The notes under the pieces were generated by a model, which made no database searches, had not been told where the DNA came from, and worked only from the letters and a program-made list of their open reading frames with translations. A program made the translations under genes and the position numbers. Of a stretch of DNA of 64,000 nucleotides, positions 46,541-59,370 are shown one piece after another; position 1 is the stretch's first letter; each line of letters begins with the position of its first letter. The stretch comes from Capitella teleta (Eukaryota > Annelida > Polychaeta > Capitellidae): contig KB311097.1 in assembly GCA_000328365.1 (NCBI GenBank), forward strand, positions 15,116 through 79,115, in the 5' to 3' direction.

Positions 46541-49500
46541 AAATATAACACAAATCAGCAATTTATGCAGACACGGTGCCAATATATAACAATAAATGTG
46601 ATCCCTTGCTTGGTGTAATAATCTCAAATCACTTACAAGTAAATTTCAGGTAAGACTGGTGCCTTTCCTTTCAATAAAATTGAGCGTTATCGTGATATTG
46701 GATGAAACACAAGCAAACATTGCATCCAAATCGAATACATATTACAATAGCGAAGATTCTCATTAATCTCGATTGATGAAAGACCTCCTCCATCTTTACC
46801 TGTTGAAAGCGCATGCCAGGATCAAAGCATAGTAATCATTGATTGGTTTGTGCTATTGCTCGAAGCAACAGACAGAATGGAGCCTCTTTATCTGGGGTTT
46901 GCATATAACAGTTTTATCGGTGATCGTAAGCTTATGTGTCGTGAATGGTAGGCAAACATTAGGTAGAGACTTGGGCCGCATGCCGGCTAGGCATAAAAAG
47001 CAGATAAAAGAGCTTTGATGGCACTAAAATTGAGCTTTTAATTATTGATAGATTGATAGGAATCTTTGGCACTATCGTCGAAATGTGTAGGAATCAGAGT
47101 TTCGATGGTTCAATGTCGATGTGATAAATCGCATGCCTATAGTATAAACCAGCTATACTGAAGATAAATACTTAAGGTACACAAGGACTACCAAGCAATA
47201 CGTGAATTAGGTGACCCATGTCCAGAAAATTTGCTGTAAGAAGGAACGATGTCAGCTGTTCCAAACAGGCATACATAACAGCATAAAATACGACTGGTCA
47301 AAGACGATGGTTCCAAACCCAAATCATTCGAATGGCTCACGTTGAATTGCTGTCATTTATTAATTCAGTGCCTCATGGTGATATTTGGAATCTAGGCTGA
47401 TTTTTGACTCACCAAAGAATGGCGCAATTCACCAGAGAGAGAGTTTGTGCATCTAAGACCAGTGATTCACATGTCCCGGGCGGCTGTTTTGTGAACAGGC
47501 CTTGATAGGGAATGCAATATTGCGTCCGTGTCTTTCACAGACGTGGGGAATTGTCTCTTTCGGCTTCAAGTTGGGCATTGCATTATCATGTTATATGTAG
47601 CTATAATATGGCCTGTGACTGGATATCCCTGGGCTCTGTGGTAAGGTTCAAAGGATATTGTAAGATGGCATACCGCACTCCTTTTATCGTTGTGGATGCT
47701 ATATTCCATTTATAGTATAACGAATGCCTGTGAGGAAGTAATGCGCCAATTATGATAGTAAACATTGCTCCTGACTCCGCCGATAAAAGGCCATAACTCG
47801 GTCAAGTGACCTTCTGCGTTGGTCTGTTCTTACTAGTGTGAGGCCATACTGAGTGTTACCTTCAGAGGTAACTGACCCATGTGTGAGCGCTGGTATGATA
47901 TAAAAATAACATAAGATGTTAAGGTCACATGGCTTTAATGAAAATTACATGATGTTATACCAGCGTATAAAAACATACATTTCCAGTCCGACTACCAGTC
48001 TCCAAGTACCTACCTCAGACTACACCGACAGACCCCAATATTTTTCTGTGATATTTCATCATTACATTTCATTTTCAAGGTAATGTTAAAATTCGCTTTG
48101 AAGTAATCAGACGCCGTCCTTATTAATCCGGATCATTATGGGAATCACTCATCTATGTCTGGATATCAATGTAGAGGTGGAGTCACTACACAAGACATAA
48201 TAATACCCTGATATTGTGTGACGAAAGCAAAATTATGTATTTTGTGAGATATTGGATCACCCATGCCAGAATTTAATTAGCATCTCTTGCCAATGGCAAA
48301 AATTAAAAACAGTCTTACTAAATGCATTGAAGTATACTATGTCATATCCACTTGCATAAATTAAGCTACACTGTTTAGCTTTGTTCAGAGCATTGTTCTG
48401 TGTTGCATGAATAATCCGTATCCTAATAATAATAATAAGTATACTTGCTGAGTTAGGTCTCATGCAGAAATGTGAGTCTTGTAGGTCACTGGATTCCAAT
48501 TACACACTTGTTCGGCCTCTACACAGGTACATTGTAGTAGCAATCTTTTGTGAGCGTGCTGCTCTCGGATGTGCGTGCGGTCTATCAGCCCTTTGGGTGA
48601 TCATTCTGCTCATTAAGTGTTTCTCGGGTGACCAGTGAAATGCAAACGGGGATCTGCAATTGGGCTTCATATTTACGTCGACATGAACATGCATCACCCA
48701 AATTTGCATAATTGTGATTGCAATGTTTACCGATTCAACGACCATCAATTCATCAGTGTGTATCATTTATATAGCGTGATAGTCAACCAATCATTCGGGA
48801 TACTCTCAGCACTCACTGCATTTAAATCACTTCACAGTGCACAGTAAAAATGTTCCAAGGCTTCTGACAGCACATAAAAGTCGCAATGAATGCTCAAGGA
48901 CACTCTAGGATGTCGAACCAGTTTCATCCAATAGCTATTTACCGGTGAGACAGGTACAGCTGCATAGAAGCAGAGGGACAGGCTATCAACCAGGTGTATC
49001 TGTCATGATAGGAATATTGGCAATCATCCTTATACACCTGCAAAATTCACAGGTGTTCTGAGGAACTTATGTACTGGGGTACATTTTTTATCAATATGAA
49101 ATTAATATCATTTTTGCTTCATAAAACGATTGAAAACTGTGTGTTCTGTTGCAATTCATTGCAACAGTGGCATTACACTTCGATGCATTGATGTATAAAA
49201 ACAAAACACAGCACCATGGATATCCACTGACACACACATATGGCTATTAATGTGCATTGTAGAGTTCACCATTTTGGCGGTGATCAATCAGAATAGTGAC
49301 GAGGTGGATCAATGGTCCCTGACGATTTGACAGATGTCACGGTCATCCATTAACACTGTGCAATCAAATCACGTTTGAATCATGACATATTCATATCGAT
49401 AATTGGTTATTCTGACATTTCCACATGTACTAACTAAACATGGTTAGCCCCTGGCCTGACGACCTTGGATATTACACAACTGGCGTCATTGTGTTATGAG

Positions 49501-50290
49501 CGAAAGGCACCAAAAAACCAGCAGACATCATCTGATTGGGATCAGATAATGTTTTCAATTCGATAGTCATATGCATCAATTGGCCATATATGATAAGGTA
49601 ATAGCCACAGTTTTTACTGGTATATTTTTTTTATTTCGTTTATTAAGCTTCCAGAATGACTAAATTTCGGGTGATACCTGGAATAATTCATTACATTGAT
49701 TCTAGTAACCTTTCTTGGAAACATTAGCTAGATAAGATATATTTTAGTTGGAATGACATGATTAAAAAAATAATGTCCATTCCATTCATTTCTTTAGCAC
49801 GATTAAATGTACATGCTTGTAAGTGACTTGCAAAAAGGTTTTATCTCATTCCAAAATTAATCGTGATCGTCTTGATAGACAGAAAGAGAGCATTTATATT
49901 TTATCATTTTATTTTTATTTTCACGTGTTGGCATTCAAAATGCGTACGAGTTGGCAGAACCTCCTTTATCAGCCGCTGTAAATGGCGAAATATCCACAAG
50001 CCTCGAGTGTTCTCTCGTGAGCAGAGGTACCAGCCGCTCTTCTCCTTAGGGATGCAGATGTCTAGGCAGGTGTGGTAAGATAGGGGGAGGGGGGAGATTT
50101 TCTCAAGCTAAATGCCCACTTATCCTCCATGGGCTCGTCATATTAAATTCTAAATCGTTTTGTGATTTTGAACTCAATTTCATTCATTGGTATGCTGTTG
50201 CTGTGCATGCGTTCTTCTGAATATGTGGATGCCAGAAATCACGGGAAGGAGATGGTTATGGTCCGATAAATGATGTTCAATTGAATCTAG

Positions 50291-50293
<3 letters not shown>
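46541..50293. other. Non-coding stretch, nothing recognised
   Basis: Only short frames are present. A weak inverted pair (CGCTGGTAT at about 47888 with ATACCAGCG at about 47967) and an 8-bp hairpin (GTTGCAAT/ATTGCAAC) near 49150 are the only structures noted. Confidence 0.5.

Positions 50294-50325
<32 letters not shown>
50294..50325 (+). repeat. Poly(A) run
   Basis: About 32 uninterrupted A, roughly 320 bp before the left terminal repeat of the transposon relic. No retroposed body is attached that I can identify. Confidence 0.85.
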
Positions 50326-50327
<2 letters not shown>

Positions 50328-50647
50328 GGACGAGAAGAAGTCGAATTCGGTTATTTGGCTGCAAATTTTAGGTCACATATCATTTCAAAAGACTTGAGTT
50401 TTATTTTCAAACAAATTCTGATTGTTCATGGCAACTTTGAAGTAGTAGAGAATGATGGTATTGTATTTCATAAAATTATTATAATAACATATTGAAACCA
50501 AGGAAACCAGTCTTAGTTACATATTAGAAAAAGGGTTTACCATATAATTATGAATACTAACTTGTAAGCTTAATTATAATTTGTGCACAGTAACACGTAT
50601 TCACAACGCATCAAAGTAATGCGAGCCTTGCTATATTTTTTTTTTTA

Positions 50648-50679
50648 TACAGAGTGGGCCAAAGGAAGTCTATCTAATC
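50648..50679 (+). repeat. Left terminal inverted repeat of the Academ-like relic
   Basis: Starts TACAGAGTGGGCCAAAGGAA. Pairs with 53580-53611, keeping TACAGAGTG, CA, AGTCT and TAATC in register. Confidence 0.55.
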
Positions 50680-50958
50680 CATGTTAAAGATCTCAATGCT
50701 TTTCAATGCCGATTTTCTCAACCAAAAGAGGGCACCCAACATTCCGCGATATTTTAATTATTTTTCTTTTCAACCCCAGACCATGAATGAGCATCATTTG
50801 TATATCCAAATAAAGCATCACTCTCGGTGTTGTGATTGTGAACATGCTGCACTTAGTGAACTGTTGCCAAATAGTACATGATTGTATTCGAGGGATGATC
50901 GCTGAGTATACCTTAATTACAGTGCATGACAACAATGACACCGATAAAACAAAGCTCT

Positions 50959-51019
50959 CCTCTGCACTCAGAGCATGCAGTGGTGCATTCCAGTCCATTC
51001 TTTCTGCAGCTACATCAAA
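50959..51019 (-). repeat. Inverted copy of the Cys-finger coding end
   Basis: Its reverse complement matches 52382-52441 with one substitution and one single-base indel over about 60 bp. On the minus strand it reads CSCRKNGLECTTACSECRGE, against CSCRENGLECTTACSECR on the plus strand. The minus copy continues past the point where the plus copy stops. It sits between the left terminal repeat and the start of the nuclease gene. Confidence 0.8.
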
Positions 51020-51089
51020 CGAGCTGACCAGGCCAATACAATGATAACGAAATCCAGTCAAAGAAATAAGGATTCAGCTAATGTAAATC

Positions 51090-52444
51090 AGCCAGAGGTG
51101 ATGTTTCAGCGTTACATGCTTGGAGCCCAAAGTATGGAAAGTCCAACAGAGGCCTTCAAGTACGAGCTGTGTTCGTTCCCTACGTCGTTATTTGACAGCC
51201 CAGGGATGCTCCGAGAACCCCCCCAAAAAAAGTTGTGCTTGCAGATGCGATATGGAAGTTGCACGATGGCACCGAGTCCGAAACCCCTTCTGTTTCACCC
51301 ACTACCCATGTGCTTGATGGTGGATCCCTGCTCCACCGGGTGCCATGGAAAGCTAATATATTACTTACGCAAACATTGCTTCGGCCTACGTCGATTTCAC
51401 GCGAGGCAATTATGGGGTCCAGCGAACCCACGTGATTTTCGATGGCTATTTGGAGGGGCCCCCTACGAAGGATGTTGCCCACCTACGCCGCTCTAAAGGT
51501 ATAGTCGGTCAGCCAGTCAATGTCGCCCCTGAAATGCTGTGCCGCATGAAGAAAGAAGCTTTTCTTGCAAACCCACAGAACAAAACCGCTTTCATTCAAT
51601 TGCTTGGAGTACAATTGAATGCCATCGGAATCACTGTGCATTATGCGCGTGGAGATGCAGATTTGCTCATAGCATGTACTGCTATTGAATTGGCAAAAGA
51701 GAACCATGTCACAGCTGTGGATGAAGATACCGACTTGATAGTGCTTTTGCTACACCACGCACCCAATTCATGTCAAACCATTGTACTGAAGTCTGACATC
51801 CATAGATCAATCAAATCACACAAGCCAGCTAAGCAGTGGCACATACATTCAGCGCAGAGATCTCTAGGATCTGAGATGTGCCGACACTTGCTTTTTATCC
51901 ACGGTCTTCTCGGATGCGATACCACATCATCCATCTATGGTCTTGGCAAAGGAATGCCACTGGCGTTAAAGAATGCTTCCCTATGCAGGCGATTGTTCAA
52001 AGAAGCTGACATTTTTCTCGATCCGACGGCAAATATAAATGATGTTCAACAAGCAAGAGAGTGTGCAATGGCCATCGTGTTTGGGGTAAAGAACAGACCA
52101 TCATTGAATGACCTGACCTACCAACTGTTCTGCAAGAAGATTGCTCGGATAAACAAATATGTTCAGCCTTGTACACTTCCACCAACATCTGCAGCTTCAA
52201 AATTTCACTCAGAGTTTATCTTCAAGTGCAACAGTGGAGGAAAAATGAAAGTCTCTCTCCTTGTAAATGGGGGTGGAAAAATGTTGATACTGTCATGATG
52301 CCAATAATGACTGATGTCCCTGCAGCTCCCGCTGTTCTCCTGAGCATGATCTGTTGTAGCTGCCAAGAAGATTGCAGCACTTTTCGATGTAGCTGCAGAG
52401 AGAATGGACTGGAATGCACCACTGCATGCTCTGAGTGCAGATGA
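51090..52444 (+). pseudogene. XPG/FEN1-like nuclease with C-terminal Cys-rich finger
   Basis: The segments, in order and in different frames, are as follows. FPTSLFDSPGMLREPP (about 51177) and THVLDGGSLLHRVPWK (about 51310) come first. The longest frame (51432-52298) has IFDGYLEGPPTKDVAHLRRS, like the XPG N-region. It then has GDADLLIACTAIELAKENHV and VDEDTDLIVLLLHH, like the FEN1 acidic I-region, and FIHGLLGCDTTSSIYGLGKG, like the FEN1 helix-hairpin-helix. The end lies in a third frame: LRVYLQVQQW, then CSCQEDCSTFRCSC and CTTACSECR with a TGA. The order matches a multicopy family of invertebrate proteins that I know without a fixed name. AATAAA follows at 52518. The reading needs several frame changes, so this copy is probably not functional. 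Confidence 0.7.
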
Positions 52445-52689
52445 AATAGCTGCAGCAACAACGTCGCTCTTGACATCGATGATGACGATGATTATCTTTC
52501 AGAATCTTGAATACATAAATAAATGTTCTTTTTGTGTTTGCAGTTAGATCATTTTATTGCAATATACAATGTCTTTTATGCGTTTTTGTTTTTGTTTTTT
52601 TTTTTTGTTTTTTTTTTTTTTTGGTGACCACAATGTCGAAAGACTGAGAACTCAATTGACAATTATTTATTATTAGTAGTTCAATGTCA

Positions 52690-53110
52690 CCATTGCTCAT
52701 TAGTACTCTATTACAGGCATGATTTCCACATATACTCCTCATCACATTCAATTTGAGGTATCACAATGCATACTCTGATCGAGCTATTTGGTCAGTGCAA
52801 ATTCAGATTAATAATTAACTAAATACGCCTATTTAATTCATATTTCAACCAGAAACACTTGCAATTCTATATCACCATCATTTCCCAACCTAGCTCGTCA
52901 AGACCTTTAATTTGAGGTATCGTATAACATGCTTTGGCGCACTTTTGGAGTTGACGCTTGAGTTAATTAATCGCTAATAATTAACTTATTTGGCACCCGA
53001 AAACCTTCAAAAGTACTGGATTTCAATCGCACTCAACAAGATCTCCAATTTGAGGTATAATAATGCATATTTCTGACTAGTTTTAAAACTGATTAATTTT
53101 TGGAACCAAT
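52690..53110 (+). repeat. Degenerate tandem repeat, unit about 140-160 bp
   Basis: AATTTGAGGTAT recurs at about 52750, 52909 and 53047. Each is followed within a few bases by an AATGCAT-like block and preceded by a CA(A/C)-rich stretch. The units are diverged. They occupy the right subterminal part of the Academ-like relic, where repeats of transposase-binding type are sometimes found. Confidence 0.5.
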
Positions 53111-53579
53111 TGGCTAATTACTCAAAACACCTCCATAAGATTCACTCTGATTTTTTTGTGGGGGAATCTTGGACCACCATCCAACACATTGCACCAGGAA
53201 TGATTTCTGTTGCAGTTTTGTCCGGGTCAAAATGTTCGTTTATTAGCCTAGTACTCGAATTGTTTGCGAGTGCTGTTTTTGAGATTGCAGAACTCATGTT
53301 TGTATACTAAAGGCAAAACAACTTGGCAGTTTCTATTGAAGTGCCACGCATCAGATGTCATTCCACAATGTTGGTTCAGGGGACCTTCACGATCACAAAC
53401 CACTCGCATTAAAATGTTCCTCCCTCATTCAAAACTGACCTTTTATTTATTTTATTTTATTTTTTTTTTTTTTTGGCACAAATTGGTGCATAACAAGTTA
53501 GTCAATCCATACCAGGTAGTTATTTGTCTTTAATAATTGATCAATTTAAGCTAAATGATATATTTTTGTTTTTAACATT

Positions 53580-53611
53580 GATTATAGAGACTAAGTGTGA
53601 TACACTCTGTA
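53580..53611 (-). repeat. Right terminal inverted repeat of the Academ-like relic
   Basis: Read on the minus strand it begins TACAGAGTGTATCACACTTA and pairs with 50648-50679. Confidence 0.55.
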
Positions 53612-55515
53612 TAATTATGTGCAATGAAGTAAGCCTATAGACCAATTGAATGTATGACATACCTTAGTTTATTCCTAAATGGATGTAATTATATGGTTTT
53701 CATCACAATATTCAATAATTCATAATTAATTTGTTTCTTTTCAGGATCAATGTAAAAGTAATACTTTAAACAGAGAGCGAAGCACATTAGGCCATCACCA
53801 TTCACTCCTGTGGACACTAATGCTGTTGAATGATAACAAGTAACCAGCCACAACGATGCTTGCCTAATGCAAGTGGTTTTCGATTGAATTTATTGTTTCC
53901 AGGATAATTCCTATCAACTAAAAGGAAACAGCAGACAACGAGGCGCCTCGAAAACCTCGATCACCCTTTCGAACCGATAGTGCCATAAGGAGAGTGAAGA
54001 ATCAACGCCTGATTAAGAGATCATTATGTTATTCAAATGACAAGCATAGAGTGGATAATCCATAACGTTATTTCACGATCCAAAAAGCCAATTTATTTCC
54101 ACATCGGAGGGTCAGAAAACTGCCCTCTTTAGAACATGACGTCATCCTTCAAAGTTGTATACCTCCATATATGGGCATGTGGGAATTCTCTGACGTCACA
54201 CCTATGTTGCCCTATTGTGCAATTTTGAAAACATTCTCTGCGAAATGAGTGTCGCAGAAATGATTTCTCAACAGCAGGACAAAGGGATGATCAGATAGAT
54301 TCAATTTCATCTCTCTGAGAGGATCAAAGGTTTAAGCAAGGCCAATGTGCAATTGACACTGGTGACCATTTGCAATCTATTTTACTTCATCACAGATCAA
54401 TAATTTCTTAATATTGCGTTCCTTGTAAGACACTGATGCTCTATAATAATGATCATCAGGGTGAATACTGAGGTTTTTTTCTACATAACTAGACAGAATG
54501 CCGTCTGAATATTTTCATATACAGACGGAGATACAACTGTATATAAAACTGGAAGTTATATGAAATGATCATGAATTCAGCGCTCAATTTCAGACGCTCG
54601 TGGAAAATTGTGCAATTTGGCAATTAAGAACGCTAATACCAGCCACAAACTTACACAAACTATAATCCCGATATATTTTGCCACCTAATTAAATAATAAA
54701 ATATATAAATAATATCCTCAGTTTATAAATAAAACCACTTGAACGCTCGATTGAACAATTAAATTATCAAATTCTCACTCACTCATTGACCTACTTGACC
54801 TGACCCAAATATGCAACTTTGGGATCCTTCTTTATTTCAATTGCAAAATGTCGTTTAAAATGCTTCATTACTTTTGCTAATTCGTGAAATGAAGCCTTAT
54901 GTTTGCACATTATAGTTGTTTTTTTATTTAAACGGTTATATACTGACGTGTAAAGGATATTTAATTATAATAAACCAATTTATATTCCTGCGTCTTTTAC
55001 TCATTGACTGCGTGTTATGATTACATGTTTGAGAAGAAGCGGAATCACACATAATCGCGACTCATTTTTTACGCACGGTATGCTCCCTTGACATGTGCTC
55101 TCAATAAATTATGCAAATGAGGCGAATGGCTAAGTGCGCTGCATTTGTAAACATCTTGAAATGTCGGCATAAATTTGCCGAGTTTAGTAGGAAATAGTGG
55201 ACGGAATCTAATTTTGAATAGTGTGGCGTTTCTAAAATAGGTGATTTTAAAACAGGATTTTCAGCGTGCCTGCCAGTGCTCACGGGTTTTGACGCCAGAA
55301 ACAACTTCCAGTTTTTAAAATACGAGTATTTTAGAGAGATCTGAGATCGCCGCTGACGAATAGGCTACTACATAACATGCCATTAATTTTCTAAAGCCTA
55401 CCCGGAAAACCACATTTTTATGGTGGTTGAAATGAAAACGAGATGTGAATGAGATAGAAATGTGTAGGTGTGTTATCGACCTCAGCAACAGCATGCCAAT
55501 TCCCCTCTGTGATAA
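53612..55515. other. Non-coding stretch, nothing recognised
   Basis: AT-rich, with no domain-bearing frame and no repeat partner noticed. Confidence 0.5.
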
Positions 55516-55625
55516 GTCTTAGACAGCGAAGGAAGCAGGAAATTGCTTGCTGAATATCCGACTTAAGACTCCTGGATCTTGTAGCATCAACATCAAACGC
55601 TGAAACAATGCAATTCACAACGAAA
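55516..55625 (-). repeat. Repeat E5, copy 2, with conserved minus-strand frame
   Basis: Partner of 26779-26895. The minus-strand frame (89 residues, 55418-55687) holds SAFDVDATRSRSLKSDIQQA then ISCFLRCLRLI. The open frame extends beyond the shared part on both sides. The family is not recognised. Confidence 0.55.
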
Positions 55626-57687
55626 TGAACAACACCGAGAATGTACTTGTCTCCAATGAAATGTGTGCATTGCATAAAGATCAACACCTGGACATTTGCA
55701 AATAAAATGCAAGCAAGTAATTACGTACGTAGACGCAATGATTGACAACGGGCGATGTATGGTCACAGAGGATAGGTATTTTGTGACCTTAGGATACTTT
55801 AATCAGCCCTGGGATTACTAAAAGCCACTCTTCTACCCTCTGACATATGTCTTGCCAACCAAGAACAAGACAGCGAAGGTCATCATTTCAAGAAATCCTT
55901 AATGGATGCTGACAGAAGTCCATTTGATGACCAAAAGTCACTCCTGCTGTTAGACGCATGACTCTTATGGACATGTAGGACATCCTTTGCTTTGCGGCAT
56001 TAGACCCTAAACATGTACGTTCTGACCATAATGGTTTTATGCTGACTGGTTGAAATTTACTCTTCTATGATCCCATTTATGCATGGCTGGAAACTAGAGT
56101 AACTGCCGAGCTATTACTTTGACGTGTACTCTGCTAATCACAAGTTACCTGGTGTGGTTACACGCAATTGAGAGCCGGCTTTTTCTGTTCTGAGAAAGCG
56201 TAAGCTCCGCTAAACATTTGCTTTAAAGAGCATCAAAGGATAAAAACCGGAGAGCTCTCTGGCACCTACACGCACTGATTAAGACAAGTAATTTCATCCA
56301 GAGCAAAATCATTGGACTAAGTTTGCTCCTAGCGTTGCATTGCTCAACTCATGGGAAATCTTCCCGATCCACACAGCGTACTTGGAAACAGCCTTTCTTG
56401 CATTAACGGAACCGAATGAAAGTGTATTGCAAACATTGGCTTTTGGAGAAGCAGTAAGGTTTGTTCGGGGTATATGCATACGCCTCCATAGCAGTGCCTT
56501 GCATGTATCATTTAAATATGCCTGTTTTTCATATTTTTAATCAGAGTGCATAGTTTTCAATGTTTCCCAAAACGTAGCTTGGAAAGGTAAAGAATAGTGT
56601 TCACTCTATCATTCGGATTATGCCATTAAGACTCAAGTAACGTTTATCATCAAGGTAATCACTATATTTTCAGCAACTCAGCCATATTATGGCTGATTTG
56701 CTTAAAATAGAGTTTGGAAAACCTGAAAAGCGTGAATGATATGTGAAAGCTAAACTATATTTCATTGCATTTTATTTCAACTAATTATCAGTTCTTGACA
56801 TTTATACCCCATCAATTACATATTGACTGCATGCACTGATAATACGTATGCCAATGTATTGATAACGAGCTATCCCTTGTGGGCATATGACTCATTTGCT
56901 GTGCGTGTCATACATTTGACAAAAACTCTTATTCCCATGTGGCATGACAGATCGTTTGATAATACCTAATTTAAATTTATATCATGCTTTTTAATTGTTA
57001 TTATTATTATTTGTAGTACATCAGAAACCACCCCGTGTACTAAAAGTAACAGTGCAAACGATGCATATTCAGCTGATGCAAAAGTTGATCGATTAATTAG
57101 TTCATACATTACTGGAAGAAGAAGGCATGCACAAAACACCTAACTTGTGAACTGAAAGGTCATCGCACAGGTAAAAGCAGGAAATTCTGCACCTGCAAGT
57201 TCAAGCACCTTTGTAAAATGACGGCTGACATATGTGGTCAGCATTAAAATCGATTGCGTCTGAAGCCTTAGTTATGCGAGATCACGTTTCATTGGAGTCG
57301 ATGAATTATACTGACCATGTAAATTTTCGATTGTGCTAATTTGGAATAATATTGAGGAATTTAACACCATGAACGACAAATTTTCGAAATTCGGTCTTGT
57401 GGCAATAATTTTGGTATTTGGTACAAAAGTCGTTTGCACATGCACTGGCAAAAAGAGAGAGATTACGTCCAGTTTTATTGAATGGTAGTATCCATTTGCA
57501 TGGTGTTGCTGCCAATGTTGGGCTGTCATCTGGTGTGTATGCACAAAGATCCTGCAAAACGGGAGGTGTTTCCGGGGACTGACAGGGCATCGGCGTAGAA
57601 CTGTCAGTTGGAGCAACATCCTTGTTAATAATACGCATTGCTTTGTAGAGTAACCTTGGGCGATGCAAACGACAGCATAGATAATAA
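55626..57687. other. Non-coding stretch, nothing recognised
   Basis: Two overlapping minus-strand frames of 110-115 residues lie at 57272-57668. One has six cysteines, but neither matches a family I know, and both are within chance length. Confidence 0.45.
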
Positions 57688-57882
57688 CTTTTTTTGGAGG
57701 GCTTATTTAACCTCGGAATCCTGAAGCAACTAAGGCTTATGTGGTCCGAGGAGGTAAGTAGGAGTTAAGTGCCTCCTTACTGAAAAACACAAGGTTGATG
57801 GCTGACTTCGAACCTAAAGTGACCAGCGCCAAACCCTTTCGAGGCGAGCACGCTAACCATTCGGCCGCAACCTCTCCTTTAA
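57688..57882 (-). mobile_element. tRNA-derived SINE, family C
   Basis: Read on the minus strand from 57882, the head is GGAGAGGTTGCGGCCGAATG then GTTAGCGTGCTCGCC (box A, as in Ser/Leu-type tRNAs). A box-B-like GGTTCGAAGTC follows about 35 nt later. A 110-bp body ends in an A-run (Ts at 57689-57695). Length, promoter boxes and tail fit a tRNA SINE. A real tRNA gene is unlikely, because the acceptor stem does not close and sequence continues into the tail. Confidence 0.7.
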
Positions 57883-59370
57883 TGTATGATGTAATATCGT
57901 AATTGTTCAAAGCTTAATTAGTTCACGGTTTATGACCATCTTAAATGTCAATATCATCGCTTAAACAAGCATGGCCCTGAAGCGAGTCTAGCGGAGGCGC
58001 ACGGACAATGCACATGGCAGAAGGTATAAATCTTAGTGGATGCTCAAGGGCAGCCCTTGATGTTGAATCAAGGTTAGTCTTAATAGCCAACGACGGATGA
58101 ATAAGGTATAAAAGCAAACAAAACGTCAATCAATCAGCTTCAGGGATATTAGTATTTTTGCCATCCTGCAGTATTCACCCAAATGTTAGGGTTTGCATGA
58201 TTCGTCAGACTACCTAACCGTTATCCAATCAAATGCCTTCAGCAATTAAATTTTTGTGTACAGATTTCGTGAATGATAATTATTTCTTTAGTCATTCTAT
58301 TACGTGCGACTGTCTTTGGTAGTATGCAGGATAACGAGGTATTGGGACGATAACAGGGGGTCCCGATAACTCTTCTGATGAAGGGTATTCCTCTCAGAAA
58401 GGGATGGTATATGCCGAAATTGTTAAAACCCAATCAGGCTCATGGTTTAATAGCGTGAATTTATGATTTTAATATGTTAATTCAATGCGTGCTTGGGTTT
58501 ACAGCGCCTCAATAGAGAGTCTTCAATTTGTTCCGCACGATCATATCTTTACATCATGTTCATATGTGACCATCGGTTACACTGTAAGTCTTAGGCAATC
58601 CGAAGCTAGGAATAATTACCTATTCCAACCACAAATTCATACGCATATCTCATTCAATTAAATACAAGTTAATGCACAATCTTGAATGCAATAGGACTGC
58701 CATCGATCACTTATAAGATATAGCCCATGAAAAAGTATTATTGATTGCCTTATTTATAGGGCAGAAGTACTCGTCGACACTAAACCTTGCTTAATGCCCA
58801 GACTGTCGCCAAATATTTGTCTCAGATGTGGCAGATGTCTTCGTACTAAACCTTTTTTGCCTGCTTGAAGCTGTTAAACAGCCCCCAAAGCTCTCGTTTT
58901 CAATCCTTTGCAGAGTTTCAACCCCTCCGGTCGGATTGCTCGCCCTCAATTGCAGACTCAACTGTGTATTTCCTTGTTCAATGCGTTAAAATATATATTT
59001 GTCAAAGGATTTTTAGATAATATAATTCACGTGACGCATGAATACATGTTTTCTAGTATCAGTGCGATAGTTTCGATGTTTGTCTTTTTTTTCTTTTTTT
59101 TTGGTGCCACAAAGTCGGAGATTATGGCTTTTGCAAATGATAATCTCGATAATGCATCAGCACATGTTGGAGAATGAGAAGATGTCGTGATCAATGTTAT
59201 ATCTATGACATATCAATGCATGACATGCCCTGTGATCATGATCGGGTTGGAAAAATAGTTCTGTGCACCAACAATTTTGTTTGCGTTTCTATTCAAATCG
59301 TCAGCATAAATCTAGTTCGACTGAGAGACATCAACAAAATAATTAGTTGAAAGTGTATGTTATATGTGCA
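57883..59370. other. Non-coding stretch, nothing recognised
   Basis: Short frames only, with a T-rich run near 59088-59101. No repeat partner was noticed. Confidence 0.5.

Larger units (their letters stand above)
50648..53611 (+). mobile_element. DNA-transposon relic, Academ-like (XPG nuclease plus Cys finger)
   Basis: The ends are imperfect inverted repeats: 50648-50679 against the complement of 53580-53611. They are identical over the outer TACAGAGTG and match at 23 of 32 columns without gaps. Both are flanked by TA, or by TATA if the element starts at CAGAGTG, so a 2- or 4-bp target duplication cannot be separated. Inside is a broken gene with an XPG/FEN1-type nuclease region and a C-terminal Cys-rich finger. 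Academ superfamily transposons are known to carry an XPG nuclease and a Cys8 finger and to make 3-4 bp duplications, so I infer an Academ-type internally deleted copy. No DDE transposase core was seen, and the length (about 3 kb) is short for an autonomous element. Confidence 0.5.

Noticed and set aside
50648-53611. Reading the nuclease locus as two whole inverted copies whose ends are the same end twice
   Set aside because: The finger copies are about 97% alike while the terminal arms agree only partly, so the two ends do not look like duplicates of one end.
57272-57668. Two overlapping minus-strand frames of 110-115 residues, one with six cysteines
   Set aside because: They overlap in different frames, match nothing that I know and abut a SINE. 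Cysteine count alone is weak evidence.
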